The translations under genes were made by a program, and so were the position numbers. Positions 9,302-17,265 of a DNA stretch of 37,843 bases are shown here, one piece after another. The number at the start of each line of letters is the position of its first letter. Position 1 is the stretch's first letter. The notes below the pieces were generated by a model. It had not been told where the DNA came from. It was given only the letters and a program-made list of their open reading frames with translations, and did not search any database. Source of the DNA: Osedax symbiont Rs1 (GTDB taxonomy: Bacteria > Pseudomonadota > Gammaproteobacteria > Pseudomonadales > Balneatricaceae); NCBI GenBank assembly GCA_000416275.1, contig ASZJ01000157.1, positions 1 to 37,843 on the forward strand, given 5' to 3'.

Positions 9302-9943
9302 ATGAGCGACTTTAAACAGAGTATTACGCTGGCCATCACCGGAGCCTCTGGTGTGCAGTATGCTTTGCGGCTGATGGAAGTATTGCTGGCACAAGATATT
9401 CGAGTGCTGTTGATGGTGTCGAAGGCCGCTCAAGTAGTTGCTGCCACCGAGACCACATTAAAGCTACCAAGTACCGCCTCTGCTCAGCAAGTATATTTCA
9501 CGGACTTGTTTGCAGCCAAAGCCGGACAAATTAAAGTATTTGCTAAAGAGCAGTGGATGGCGCCGGTCGCCTCTGGCTCAGGTTCGCCGAATACCATGGT
9601 GATCTGCCCTTGTAGTACCGGGACTTTGTCGGCGATTGCGGTGGGTGCCAGTAATAATTTAATTGAGCGGGCGGCAGACGTAGTATTAAAAGAGCGCAAA
9701 AAATTAATTTTAGTGCCCCGCGAGGCGCCATATTCCGAGATTCATCTAGAAAACATGTTGAAATTAACTAGAATGGGGGCGGTTATTCTGCCTGCAAGCC
9801 CTGGTTTTTATCATCAACCAGAGTCTATCGCTGATTTGATCGACTTCGTGGTAGCGAGAATTTTGTCCCAAATTGGTCTCGAGCAAAACTTGCTAAAAGT
9901 TTGGGGAAGTGAATATTTAAACACACAAGAGAGTAAAGAATAA
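9302..9943 (+). CDS. ubiX: Flavin prenyltransferase UbiX
   Basis: UbiX makes prenylated FMN, the cofactor of the UbiD decarboxylase in ubiquinone synthesis. The 213-residue length is normal. Visible signatures are ITGASGVQYALRLMEVL at the N-terminus (FMN binding), ASGSGSPNTMVICPCSTGTL, the stretch VGASNNLIERAADVVLKER, and LVPREAPYSEIHLENMLKL, which carries the conserved arginine and glutamate. PASPGFYHQP near the end is also typical. Its TAA stop overlaps the tsaB start (TAATG), implying translational coupling in a ubiX-tsaB-uppP-rsmJ operon. mpl upstream may be cotranscribed. Confidence 0.96.
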   Translation: MSDFKQSITLAITGASGVQYALRLMEVLLAQDIRVLLMVSKAAQVVAATETTLKLPSTASAQQVYFTDLFAAKAGQIKVFAKEQWMAPVASGSGSPNTMVICPCSTGTLSAIAVGASNNLIERAADVVLKERKKLILVPREAPYSEIHLENMLKLTRMGAVILPASPGFYHQPESIADLIDFVVARILSQIGLEQNLLKVWGSEYLNTQESKE

Positions 9944-10650
9944 TGGCTAAAATTTTGGCCTTAGATACATCTACCGATGCCTGTTCAGTCGCCTTAGAAG
10001 TTGATGGCGAGCGCCGTGAAATTTTTAAAGTAATTCCGCGTAAACATACCCACGAGTTACTGCCTATGGTGCAGCAGATATTGGCGGATGCGCAGCTCAG
10101 TGTTCAGCAATTAGATGCGATTGCCTTTGGCCGGGGCCCCGGCTCCTTCGCTGGTATCAGAATTGCCACTGGCGTCGCTCAAGGTTTGGCATACGCTGCC
10201 GATTTGCCAGTGGTGCCAGTCTCTTCACTAGCGGCTTTAGCGCAGGGCTATTTTCGTCAAACTAACGACAGCGATAGTCTGATTATAAGCGCTTTCGATG
10301 CCCGTATGAATGAAGTTTACTGGGGTGGATACAGCATTGAAAATGCGCTTGCCTGCGTGCAAGTCGCTGAAGTCGTCGCTGCTCCCGAACAGTTAATAAT
10401 AGATGGACAGCCGCTGCTCGATAATCGCCGTTGGGTGGCTGTAGGCAGTGGCTTTAACTACCTAGATGAAATGCCTGCTCAGTTGACAGATAAACTGTCA
10501 GCCATTGAAAAAGACGTATATCCGCATGCGCTTGATATCGTCTGTTTAGCCAGTGACCAACTCGCACAGGGAAATACCGTTAGTGCCGAAAATGCACAGC
10601 CCGTGTATTTACGGAATCAAGTAACTTGGAAGAAAAAGGACCAGCAGTAG
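9943..10650 (+). CDS. tsaB: tRNA threonylcarbamoyladenosine synthesis protein TsaB
   Basis: TsaB is the scaffold that binds TsaD and TsaE to make the t6A modification at position 37 of ANN-decoding tRNAs. The 235 residues show the ASKHA-fold N-terminus KILALDTSTDACSVAL, the KHTHELLPMVQQIL segment and GRGPGSFAGIRIATGVAQGLA. The shorter, divergent C-terminal half distinguishes TsaB from the larger TsaD, which keeps a metal-binding histidine pair. It overlaps ubiX by one base and ends 1 bp before uppP, so it is part of one transcription unit. Confidence 0.95.
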   Translation: MAKILALDTSTDACSVALEVDGERREIFKVIPRKHTHELLPMVQQILADAQLSVQQLDAIAFGRGPGSFAGIRIATGVAQGLAYAADLPVVPVSSLAALAQGYFRQTNDSDSLIISAFDARMNEVYWGGYSIENALACVQVAEVVAAPEQLIIDGQPLLDNRRWVAVGSGFNYLDEMPAQLTDKLSAIEKDVYPHALDIVCLASDQLAQGNTVSAENAQPVYLRNQVTWKKKDQQ

Positions 10651-10651
10651 T

Positions 10652-11458
10652 ATGGAATGGATTCATGTTTTTGGCTTGGCTGTTATACAAGGTCTCACCG
10701 AATTTCTACCGGTATCGAGTTCAGCGCACCTTATTTTACCCTCTCAAATACTGGCTTGGCCTGATCAAGGTCTGGCCTTTGATGTGGGGGTGCACTTAGG
10801 CACTATTTTTGCGGTGATTTACTATTTTCGCAAAGATGTCAGGATGATGCTGATCGCCTTCATCGATAGCCTTAGCGGCAAAAAGTCGATAGACAGCAAT
10901 ACCGCATGGTTTATTATTGCCGCCACCATACCGGCGTTAATCGCCGGTTTACTACTCAACGATATCATTGATCTTTACGGACGTTCAATCTTAGTGATTG
11001 CCGGCGCGACGATGATTTTTGGTGGCGTACTGTGGTTTGCCGATACGCGGCAAAATCAACAAAAAGCGATTGCTAACCTCACCTGGAAAGACAGTATTAT
11101 CATTGGCCTCTCACAAGCCTTGGCACTAATTCCCGGTACATCACGCTCGGGCATTACCATGTCAGCGGCGCTAATGTTAGGTTTTAGTCGGGAGGCGGCG
11201 GCCAAATTTTCTTTCTTCTTGTCGATACCAATCATACTGGCAGCGGGTTCTTATAAAGGCTTAGAGCTGGCTAATTCTGAGTTGCTAGTGCGCTGGGATA
11301 TGGTCATCACCGGGGTGTTGGTCTCGGCTCTAGTGGCCATCACTTGTATTCACTATTTCCTTATTTGGTTGGAGAGAGTGGGGATGTTACCTTTCGTTAT
11401 CTACCGCTTTATCTTAGGTTTTGTGTTACTGGCAATCTATTTTGGTAGCGCTGCCTGA
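10652..11458 (+). CDS. uppP: Undecaprenyl-diphosphatase (bacitracin resistance)
   Basis: UppP (BacA) is an integral inner-membrane enzyme that removes a phosphate from undecaprenyl diphosphate to recycle the lipid carrier for peptidoglycan. The 268-residue sequence is almost entirely hydrophobic segments. It carries both family signatures: [16 protein letters not shown] (about residues 14-29) with the catalytic glutamate, and [20 protein letters not shown] (about 157-176) with the conserved arginine. Its TGA stop overlaps the ATG of rsmJ (TGATG), again a sign of coupled translation. Confidence 0.96.
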   Translation: MEWIHVFGLAVIQGLTEFLPVSSSAHLILPSQILAWPDQGLAFDVGVHLGTIFAVIYYFRKDVRMMLIAFIDSLSGKKSIDSNTAWFIIAATIPALIAGLLLNDIIDLYGRSILVIAGATMIFGGVLWFADTRQNQQKAIANLTWKDSIIIGLSQALALIPGTSRSGITMSAALMLGFSREAAAKFSFFLSIPIILAAGSYKGLELANSELLVRWDMVITGVLVSALVAITCIHYFLIWLERVGMLPFVIYRFILGFVLLAIYFGSAA

Positions 11459-12267
11459 TGGTTGCCAACACTGAAAGTTCACTAGTGGTAGCGGCAGAGC
11501 ATGGCGGCCTGCAAACGATGGCGCAGAAAATTGCCCTGGATCTAAGTCTGCCTTACGTCAAAGTGATAAATGATCCAAAGCGCTGTGATTTCCAAACCTT
11601 GTTGTACCTCACAGATAGTGGCTTACAGCTCCAGCAGTGTGGTAAGAAAGCGCCTGGCCCAGTCTGGGTTGATTTCGTCAAAGGGGCAGTCGCGCACCGG
11701 CGCAAGTTTGGTGGTGGCTCTGGGCAAATGATCGCCAAGGCGGTCGGTATAAAAAGTGGCGTGCGGCCCAGTATCATAGACGTCACGGCTGGGCTAGGTA
11801 AAGATAGCTTCGTGTTGGCTACTTTGGGCTGCGAAGTACAGTTAGTGGAGCGCTCACCTATTATCCATAGTTTGCTGGCAGATGGCTTAAAACGAGCCGA
11901 GTTAAATTACGAAATAATGGATATTATGCGACGCATGCAGCTCGTGTGCAGTGATAGTATTGATTATTTGCAAAAAGTCAGCGTTAAACCGCAAGTCGTT
12001 TACGTTGATCCGATGTTCCCGCACAGCAGTAAAAGTGCCAGTGTAAAAAAAGAAATGAGTCTGTTTCGAGATGTGGTCGGCGATGATACAGATGCCGGTG
12101 AATTGTTAGCGGTTGCACTGGCGACGGCCGAGTTCAGAGTCGTGGTGAAAAGGCCTAGAAAAGCGGATGTCATTAAAGTGGCGGGGGATGCGACACTGCA
12201 GCCCAGTTATGCATTAGAAGGCAAGTCTAGTCGCTATGATATCTACGCACTAAAAAAACTAGATTAG
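11458..12267 (+). CDS. rsmJ: 16S rRNA (guanine-1516-N2)-methyltransferase RsmJ
   Basis: RsmJ (YhiQ family) methylates G1516 of 16S rRNA using S-adenosylmethionine. The 269-residue sequence shows the SAM-binding motif [19 protein letters not shown] (about 102-120), an acidic end of strand 2 (LVERSP), and the catalytic-site segment [14 protein letters not shown], which is diagnostic for the family. The substrate-side KFGGGSGQ motif precedes. The start ATG shares a base with the uppP stop. It is the last gene of the run, and I see no convincing terminator in 12268-12582. Confidence 0.95.
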   Translation: MVANTESSLVVAAEHGGLQTMAQKIALDLSLPYVKVINDPKRCDFQTLLYLTDSGLQLQQCGKKAPGPVWVDFVKGAVAHRRKFGGGSGQMIAKAVGIKSGVRPSIIDVTAGLGKDSFVLATLGCEVQLVERSPIIHSLLADGLKRAELNYEIMDIMRRMQLVCSDSIDYLQKVSVKPQVVYVDPMFPHSSKSASVKKEMSLFRDVVGDDTDAGELLAVALATAEFRVVVKRPRKADVIKVAGDATLQPSYALEGKSSRYDIYALKKLD

Positions 12268-12415
12268 CAGTCAGAGCGCGCTGCGGCTAAATGAATGCTA
12301 ACGACCGATAAAAGCTGTGGCATGTTTGAGTATTGCAGCTATCGCAGGTGCTCATTCGACAGCTGTTTAAGCTCAATAAGCCTGACTCCTGAAGTTCAGC
12401 TGCTCTCATATTTCT

Positions 12416-12466
12416 CTCAGCTATTTTTATCTCAACCATTTATATCCCAGCCATTTTTATCCCAAC
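12416..12466. repeat. Degenerate 15-bp tandem repeats in the rsmJ / ABC gap
   Basis: Units CTCAGCTATTTTTAT, CTCAACCATTTATAT and CCCAGCCATTTTTAT follow each other without gaps, and the start of a fourth (CCCAAC) follows. This sits in the 12268-12582 gap between convergent transcription units, which otherwise shows no gene I can support. An 82-residue open frame across it (12295-12543) is compositionally odd and looks like a repeat by-product. Confidence 0.6.
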
Positions 12467-12582
12467 GGCCCCTCTCAATACCTTTATCAGTCCCTTATGG
12501 AGTCCTGTTGTCGACCAGTACAGCTAGGCAAAGTTCGGCATAAATCCCGCTATATGTTAATGCCCTTCGTCAAGTCATCAGT

Positions 12583-13344
12583 TTAGGATTTAAGTCGATA
12601 GCCGGTTTTGAAAATCCAATAAGTGCCGGCCAGACAAAGGCATAGAAAGGTAAGAGTCATCGCCAAACAGAGCACAATATTGACATCCGCGACGCCGTAA
12701 AATGCCCATCTAAAGCCACTGATTAAATACACTACCGGATTAAACAGAGTGATCGTCTGCCAAGGCTCTGGCAGCATAGAAATTGAATAGAAAGCACCGC
12801 CTAAAAAGGTGAGCGGGGTGATGATCATTAAAGGAATTATTTGCAGTTTTTGAAAATCATCTGCCCATATACCGATCATAAAACCAAACAGGCTGAAGGT
12901 CACTGACGTCAGCACTAAAAACACCAGCATCCAGATAGGATGCAGTATGCTGTAATCTACAAAAAGTCGCGCCGTGGCTAAGGTCACAAGGCCGAGCACA
13001 ATAGATTTGGTAGCGGAGGCGCCGACATAGCCCAATACAATTTCAAACGGTGAAACCGGAGCGGATAACACCTCGTAGATAGTCCCGGAAAATTTAGGAA
13101 AAAAGATGCCAAAGGATGCATTTGAAATACTTTGACTTAACAGGGATAGCATCACTAAGCCTGGGATAATAAAGGCGCCGTAACTAATGTTATCGATATC
13201 TCCCATCCGAGCGCCAATCGCTGAACCAAAAACGACAAAATACAGCGACGTTGAAAGTACCGGAGATGCAAGACTCTGCATTAAGGTGCGGATTGATCTG
13301 GCCATTTCAAAATAATATATTGCTTTAATACCGTACCAATTCAT
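12583..13344 (-). CDS. ABC-2 type transporter permease (YadH-like)
   Basis: This is a 253-residue membrane protein with about six hydrophobic segments and the ABC-2 signature in its central and C-terminal part: [20 protein letters not shown], a cytoplasmic stretch [23 protein letters not shown], and [21 protein letters not shown] followed by [17 protein letters not shown]. That order matches E. coli YadH and other drug or polysaccharide exporters of this type. It is transcribed after the ATPase gene, 83 bp downstream, and the two would form a 2+2 exporter. The substrate cannot be read from the sequence. Confidence 0.88.
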   Translation of the reverse strand: MNWYGIKAIYYFEMARSIRTLMQSLASPVLSTSLYFVVFGSAIGARMGDIDNISYGAFIIPGLVMLSLLSQSISNASFGIFFPKFSGTIYEVLSAPVSPFEIVLGYVGASATKSIVLGLVTLATARLFVDYSILHPIWMLVFLVLTSVTFSLFGFMIGIWADDFQKLQIIPLMIITPLTFLGGAFYSISMLPEPWQTITLFNPVVYLISGFRWAFYGVADVNIVLCLAMTLTFLCLCLAGTYWIFKTGYRLKS

Positions 13345-13427
13345 GTGTTGGTTACCTTTAAACAGTTTCCTTGAGCACGAAATACATCAGGCTCACTTGG
13401 ATATGGAGATGAATAATGTGCTTGCAA

Positions 13428-14360
13428 TTATTGGTCGGGCTCACTATTCACTAAATTGACGAATATTTCTTCTAGGGAGCTTTCCGATGAGTGTAAATCT
13501 TTTACGGATAAATCTGCCTCTCTAAGGCTGGCAAGTAAGCTGGAGATGCCATTTTCTTGCTGTTGCATATCGTATTGATACTGCAAATCGAAACCGTCTT
13601 TAGAGAGCTGCAAATGGTATTTTTTCAGGGATTCAGGAAGCTGCTCGATGGTTTGCTGCAGTTGAATAGTTAAGATTTTTTGCCCTAGTTTACTCATCAG
13701 TACCGACTTATCTTCCACTAAAATTATTTTACCTTTATTGATGATGCCAATCCGGTCAGCCATCTCCTCGGCTTCTTCAATGTAGTGAGTGGTTAAAACA
13801 ATAGTGACTCCGCGCTCGCGCAATTCTCTGACCATCTCCCACATGTCCCTTCTCAACTCAACATCGACCCCGGCTGATGGCTCGTCCAAAAACAAAATTT
13901 TCGGCTCGTGAGAAAGGGCTTTAGCAATCATCACGCGACGTTTCATTCCGCCTGAAAGCTCACGAATTTTCGCATCTTTCTTATCCCACAGTGATAATTG
14001 GCGCAAGATCTTTTCAATGTATGCGTTATCTGGAGCTTTGCCAAAAAGTCCGCGACTAAAGCGAACAGTGGCCCAGACACTCTCAAAAGCATCTGTGGTG
14101 AGCTCTTGTGGCACCAAACCAATTTTACTGCGCGCGGTTTTGTAATCGTCAACAATATTTGAGCCATCTGCGACTATCGTCCCGCCACTAGAATTTACAA
14201 TCCCGCAAATAATGCTGATCAGGGTGGTTTTCCCCGCACCATTGGGTCCTAATAAAGCAAAAATCTCACCGCGTTTGATCTCTAAATTAATATTTTTAAG
14301 TGCCTGAAAACCGCTCTTATAGGTTTTATCGATATTAACAATGCTGATGATTGAGGACAC
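13428..14360 (-). CDS. ABC transporter ATP-binding protein (YadG-like)
   Basis: This 310-residue ATPase shows a complete nucleotide-binding domain: Walker [19 protein letters not shown] (about 36-53), Q-loop IGLVPQELT, signature [15 protein letters not shown] (about 140), Walker [13 protein letters not shown] and the switch histidine [15 protein letters not shown]. After about residue 220 comes a C-terminal extension (to NSEPDQ) typical of drug-export ATPases of the DrrA/YadG group. It precedes the permease gene in one operon. The start codon ATG 14360 has GGAG-type spacing upstream on the minus strand (AAGGAGATTTTGTG). Substrate unknown. Confidence 0.92.
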   Translation of the reverse strand: MSSIISIVNIDKTYKSGFQALKNINLEIKRGEIFALLGPNGAGKTTLISIICGIVNSSGGTIVADGSNIVDDYKTARSKIGLVPQELTTDAFESVWATVRFSRGLFGKAPDNAYIEKILRQLSLWDKKDAKIRELSGGMKRRVMIAKALSHEPKILFLDEPSAGVDVELRRDMWEMVRELRERGVTIVLTTHYIEEAEEMADRIGIINKGKIILVEDKSVLMSKLGQKILTIQLQQTIEQLPESLKKYHLQLSKDGFDLQYQYDMQQQENGISSLLASLREADLSVKDLHSSESSLEEIFVNLVNSEPDQ

Positions 14361-14420
14361 AAAATCTCCTTGTAAATGACGCTGTAAAATAAAGTGCAGA
14401 AAGCAGTTTGAAATGATAGT

Positions 14421-14457
14421 CCTGAATCAGTGACTTAGTGAAGTCACTGTTCAGAGG
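14421..14457. repeat. Mini family 1 element: two tips head to head
   Basis: CCTGAATCAGTGACTT is followed by AGTG and then AAGTCACTGTTCAGAGG, which is an almost perfect 37-bp palindrome made of two family 1 tips with no interior. It sits in the ABC-ATPase/dsdA divergent region, just upstream of the dsdA -10 box. Confidence 0.65.
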
Positions 14458-14470
14458 ATGCCAATATAGC

Positions 14471-14515
14471 TATAATATGCAGAATAAGATGCACCTTTTC
14501 AGATAAATCTGAAAA
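14471..14515 (+). promoter_or_regulatory. Probable dsdA promoter -10 box and operator palindrome
   Basis: TATAAT at 14471-14476 is a consensus -10 box. The matching -35 region would fall at the edge of the mini repeat element (14449-14454), where the match is poor. Twenty bases on, TTTTCAGAT (14496-14504), AA, ATCTGAAAA (14507-14515) is a perfect 9-bp inverted repeat in the 5' untranslated region, placed as a repressor or activator operator would be. The cognate regulator is not in the window. Confidence 0.5.
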
Positions 14516-14531
14516 TAAACTTGGAATCGCC

Positions 14532-15890
14532 ATGCACGTTAATCCATTCGAAAAAAAAAGCCTTCAAAGCTGGCAGCAAAGCCATCCACTAGTCACCGCG
14601 ATAGCGGCGGCCGCAGATGTTTTTTGGTTTAACCAACAATATCAACCGTTTGCCAATAGTGAATTACCTTTAACGCGAGCAGACATCGATGATGCCAGCG
14701 CTAGACTGAGTCGGTTTGCGCCTTATATCGCCAGAGTGTTTCCCGAAACAGCCGCGCATAACGGTATTATAGAATCGCCTTTACGGCCAATTACTCACTT
14801 GCAAAAGGCGCTAGCGTTAGAATCTGGCGAAACACTCCCAGGTACACTGCTACTAAAATGTGACAGCCACCTTCCGATATCAGGCTCTGTTAAAGCCCGG
14901 GGTGGCATCTATGAAGTACTTAAACATGCGGAGCAAATAGCCATCGCTGCCGGCATGTTAGCCCGCACTGATAACTACCAAAAATTAGCCAGTCCCGCCT
15001 GCCAAGCGCTATTTTCTAAACACAGTATCGCAGTGGGCTCTACCGGCAATTTAGGGCTGAGTATAGGCATCATTAGTGCCAAACTTGGCTTTAAAGTCAC
15101 CGTACATATGTCGGCAGATGCCAGTCGTTGGAAAAAACAGCTCTTGAGGAGCAAAAATGTAACAGTCATTGAATATAATGATGATTACTCTAAAGCCGTT
15201 GAACAAGGCCGAATACAAGCCCTGCAGACTAAAAATTGTCACTTCGTCGACGATGAAAATTCTCAAGATCTATTTTTAGGCTACGCAGTGGCGGCGTTAA
15301 GATTAAAGCAGCAACTAGCAGAGCAGCAGATAAAGGTAGATGCTCAGCACCCGCTGTTTGTTTATCTGCCCTGTGGAGTAGGGGGAGCTCCCGGCGGGAT
15401 TGCCTTCGGCTTGAAGCAAGTTTTTAATGATCACGTGCACTGTTTTTTTGCAGAGCCTAGCGCCTCCCCCTGCATGTTGCTCGGCATGTACACCGGCTTG
15501 CACGATGGTGTGGCTGTTCAAAATTTTGGCTTAGATGGAGTAACCTGCGCCGACGGCTTAGCGGTGGCAAGACCTTCAGCATTCGTCGGTCGCTTCATGC
15601 AGCCAATACTCAGCGGAATATACACCTTATCCGATCGTGAAATGTACCGCTTACTCGCGCTAATCAAAGATACTGAGGAGCTTGCATTAGAGCCTTCCGC
15701 CATGGCGGGAGTGATAGGTATGCAACAATTATATAAAAACGGCAAAGAGTACCTTAAAGCGCAGAACCTAACGTCGGTAATGAGTAATTCAACCCATATA
15801 GCTTGGGCGACTGGCGGCAGCATGCTGCCGGATAAAGAGCGACAAGAGTATTACCAAATAGGTAAAAAAATATTGGCGGAAGAACACTGA
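14532..15890 (+). CDS. dsdA: D-serine ammonia-lyase
   Basis: DsdA is a PLP enzyme that deaminates D-serine to pyruvate and ammonia, detoxifying and using D-serine. The 452-residue length and sequence fit the family: [13 protein letters not shown], the PLP-lysine segment [50 protein letters not shown], the glycine-rich phosphate-binding [18 protein letters not shown], and [16 protein letters not shown]. In enterics dsdA is paired with dsdC and dsdX. Here neither is adjacent, so control is through an unlinked regulator. The downstream 15891-16054 stretch has an inverted repeat and then the edge of the tRNA-associated island. Confidence 0.96.
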   Translation: MHVNPFEKKSLQSWQQSHPLVTAIAAAADVFWFNQQYQPFANSELPLTRADIDDASARLSRFAPYIARVFPETAAHNGIIESPLRPITHLQKALALESGETLPGTLLLKCDSHLPISGSVKARGGIYEVLKHAEQIAIAAGMLARTDNYQKLASPACQALFSKHSIAVGSTGNLGLSIGIISAKLGFKVTVHMSADASRWKKQLLRSKNVTVIEYNDDYSKAVEQGRIQALQTKNCHFVDDENSQDLFLGYAVAALRLKQQLAEQQIKVDAQHPLFVYLPCGVGGAPGGIAFGLKQVFNDHVHCFFAEPSASPCMLLGMYTGLHDGVAVQNFGLDGVTCADGLAVARPSAFVGRFMQPILSGIYTLSDREMYRLLALIKDTEELALEPSAMAGVIGMQQLYKNGKEYLKAQNLTSVMSNSTHIAWATGGSMLPDKERQEYYQIGKKILAEEH

Positions 15891-15970
15891 TAGTCTAGAA
15901 GCATTGTTGATTTCTGTGGCAGTTTAAGAGGAGCAAAGCGCAGACTTTTCCAAGGTTCAAACAGGTTAAA

Positions 15971-16006
15971 TTTTCCAGGCAATATTTAGTAGAAAATATT
16001 GGAAAA
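15971..16006. terminator. Imperfect inverted repeat downstream of dsdA
   Basis: TTTTCC (15971-15976) pairs with GGAAAA (16001-16006), and AATATTT with AAATATT, with an AGGC bulge on one side. It lies 80 bp past the dsdA stop. It may act as a terminator, but no U tract follows in the dsdA direction, so this is tentative. Confidence 0.35.
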
Positions 16007-16054
16007 TACTTAAGGCTTGTCTATCAAAGAGTCTAAGGGAAGGCGGGGTGAACT

Positions 16055-16072
16055 TGGTGCCCAGAGAGGAAT
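16055..16072. other. att-like duplicate of the tRNA-Arg 3' end
   Basis: TGGTGCCCAGAGAGGAAT matches the CCA-acceptor/T-arm end of the tRNA-Arg gene at 18829-18847 except for one missing T, as a direct repeat. It also forms a short hairpin with what follows (GTGCCC ... GGGCAC, ending at 16079). Confidence 0.7.
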
Positions 16073-16151
16073 AGGGCACTGATTAGGCTGGTGGAGTAGC
16101 TTAAGTAATTTAGTTTAACTCCGAAGATCTGCCGTTCAAGAAATAAAGACA

Positions 16152-16737
16152 GCTACCGAAAGATCCTTCGGTAGCATTAGATCTGTGGCATGTCACAAGA
16201 GATAAATACCATTGCCATCCAGAACGGGAATTCCCGTTCTGGTACACAATTGGCTTGCCGGTATCTATCACACTGCGTATTTGCAGTTGGGTAATGCCAG
16301 GGCGTAGTTACTTAATTATCTTTCCTGTGCTTATATAAGTTCTATATTTTAAACATCTCTTTTTGCTTTTTTGGTTAGTGGTATAGCCAGGTGTTTTCCT
16401 TTTGGCTAGCAACCATTCTGACCGTCATAGGCGAGCTGCTTGCCAAGGTTACTGCTTTCACGGCTGTTCATTGCTCGAATATGGGCTTGCTGTACTTCTT
16501 TTCCCTGTTTGATTAATCTCATTTTTTACTGTTTTTTAAGCTTGATACTGGTGCTTTTAGCTTTAATTTTTATTGTCGCCGTGCGCTAGTGAAAACTTTG
16601 CAATTTCATTGTAAGCCTGTGCGTAGCACAGTGCTCTTATAGCTTTTGATTCTTGCACGCGTTTAGACAATGTGCGGGTTTGACGATCTTAATCGTCAAC
16701 ACATTGGCTGTGCGAACCTATGGAATTTATTCCATAG
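16152..16737. other. Hairpin-dense segment of the island
   Basis: Five inverted repeats lie in under 600 bp. 16152-16175: arms GCTACCGAA/TTCGGTAGC. 16219-16242: perfect 24-bp palindrome, half-site CCAGAACGGGAA. 16617-16631: CTGTGC/GCACAG. 16668-16706: nested, outer CAATGTG/CACATTG and inner TTGACGAT/ATCGTCAA. 16718-16737: CTATGGAAT/ATTCCATAG with a 2-nt loop. None is followed by a clear T run. They could be recombination or transfer sites of the former element, protein-binding sites, or a structured RNA. I cannot decide among these. Confidence 0.55.
16406..16522 (-). CDS. Possible 38-residue hypothetical protein
   Basis: This minus-strand frame runs from ATG 16522 to TAG 16406. It is hydrophilic and basic, starting MRLIKQGKEVQQAHIRAMNS and ending AYDGQNGC. 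I recognise no family. An A-rich stretch precedes it (AACAGTAAAAAATG) with no strong ribosome binding site. It lies downstream of the broken membrane-protein frame on the same strand and may be another relic of the island. Confidence 0.25.
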   Translation of the reverse strand: MRLIKQGKEVQQAHIRAMNSRESSNLGKQLAYDGQNGC

Positions 16738-16871
16738 TAGTTAAGTTCACTAATAGCTCTTTCGAGTTGTATATCAACGTACACTGCGCTGATGTAATTA
16801 GATAACAAGCTTCCGAAAGTAACGACAAGTAAAAGAAATAATGTGCTGGGTTTTTCATCTTGTTAACTCAT
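16563..16871 (-). pseudogene. Possible broken small membrane-protein gene
   Basis: One minus-strand frame of 103 codons begins at ATG 16871 and ends at TAA 16563, interrupted by two in-frame TAA codons (16863-16865 and 16689-16691). Between them it reads PSTLFLLLVVTFGSLL, a credible membrane helix, then VYVDIQLERAISELNYYGI. After the second stop it continues QTRTLSKRVQESKAIRALCY and ends AHGDNKN. Each stop is one transition away from CAA (Gln). The apparent coding character on both sides suggests a decayed gene, but this is read by eye with no family match, and it overlaps two of the hairpins. Confidence 0.3.
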
Positions 16872-16986
16872 TGGAATAAATAGTAAATAAAATGGCACTA
16901 TAGACTAAAAGAATACTATTAGTCCTGAAGATCTTCAGTTCAATGGCTATCAGAGAATAATGCTCATGATTAAGAGGGAGCTATGT

Positions 16987-17033
16987 GTCAAATATCCAGA
17001 GGCTAAGCAAACAGGCAGCGACGCCGAAGAGCT
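16987..17033. repeat. Left copy of a 47-bp imperfect direct repeat flanking fic
   Basis: It aligns without gaps to 18449-18495 with 35 of 47 bases equal. The shared cores are TAAGCAA, CGACGCC and GCT. The two copies lie on either side of the fic transcription unit in the same orientation. A 48-residue open frame crosses this copy (ATG 16966 to TGA 17112). Both copies read similarly in one frame (VK..(E/Q).KQ...DA), so they may be relics of one duplicated coding piece. Confidence 0.5.
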
Positions 17034-17040
17034 GGCTCAT

Positions 17041-17250
17041 GATTCGCAAATATGTTTGTGTATTAAAAACCATAGAATATCATACATAAACTATATTGTG
17101 TATGATCCATGATTCACAAAGTTCTTTGTGTATGATAGATTTATAAATATAATACACAAACTGTGTTGTGTATGATCCGTGAATCACAAACCTATTTGGG
17201 TATGATAATAATTAGAAGTTAATACACAAGTTTAAATTATCATATTGAAA
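17041..17250 (+). repeat. Three 70-bp tandem repeats upstream of fic (operator array)
   Basis: Units begin at 17041 (GATTCGCAAATATGTTTGTG), 17111 (GATTCACAAAGTTCTTTGTG) and 17181 (GAATCACAAACCTATTTGGG), exactly 70 bp apart. Each holds a CACAAA-N4-TTTGTG dyad. The first two also end with a second dyad of the ATACACAA...TTGTGTAT type (17079-17106, 17152-17174) and TATGATCC(A/G)T. The third fades out in its second half. The array ends about 10 bp before the fic start. It is most easily read as multiple operators for a helix-turn-helix protein, plausibly the Fic protein's own C-terminal domain. That link is inference. Confidence 0.8.
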
Positions 17251-17265
17251 CTATTAAGGATGAAC

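Noticed and set aside
12295-12543. 82-residue open frame after rsmJ
   Set aside because: Serine/leucine-rich product created by 15-bp repeats, no ribosome binding site, no family.
16055-16079. Reading the tRNA-like fragment as just a hairpin (GTGCCC/GGGCAC)
   Set aside because: The hairpin is real but does not explain the 13-base exact match to the tRNA end plus TGGTG in the correct order and orientation.
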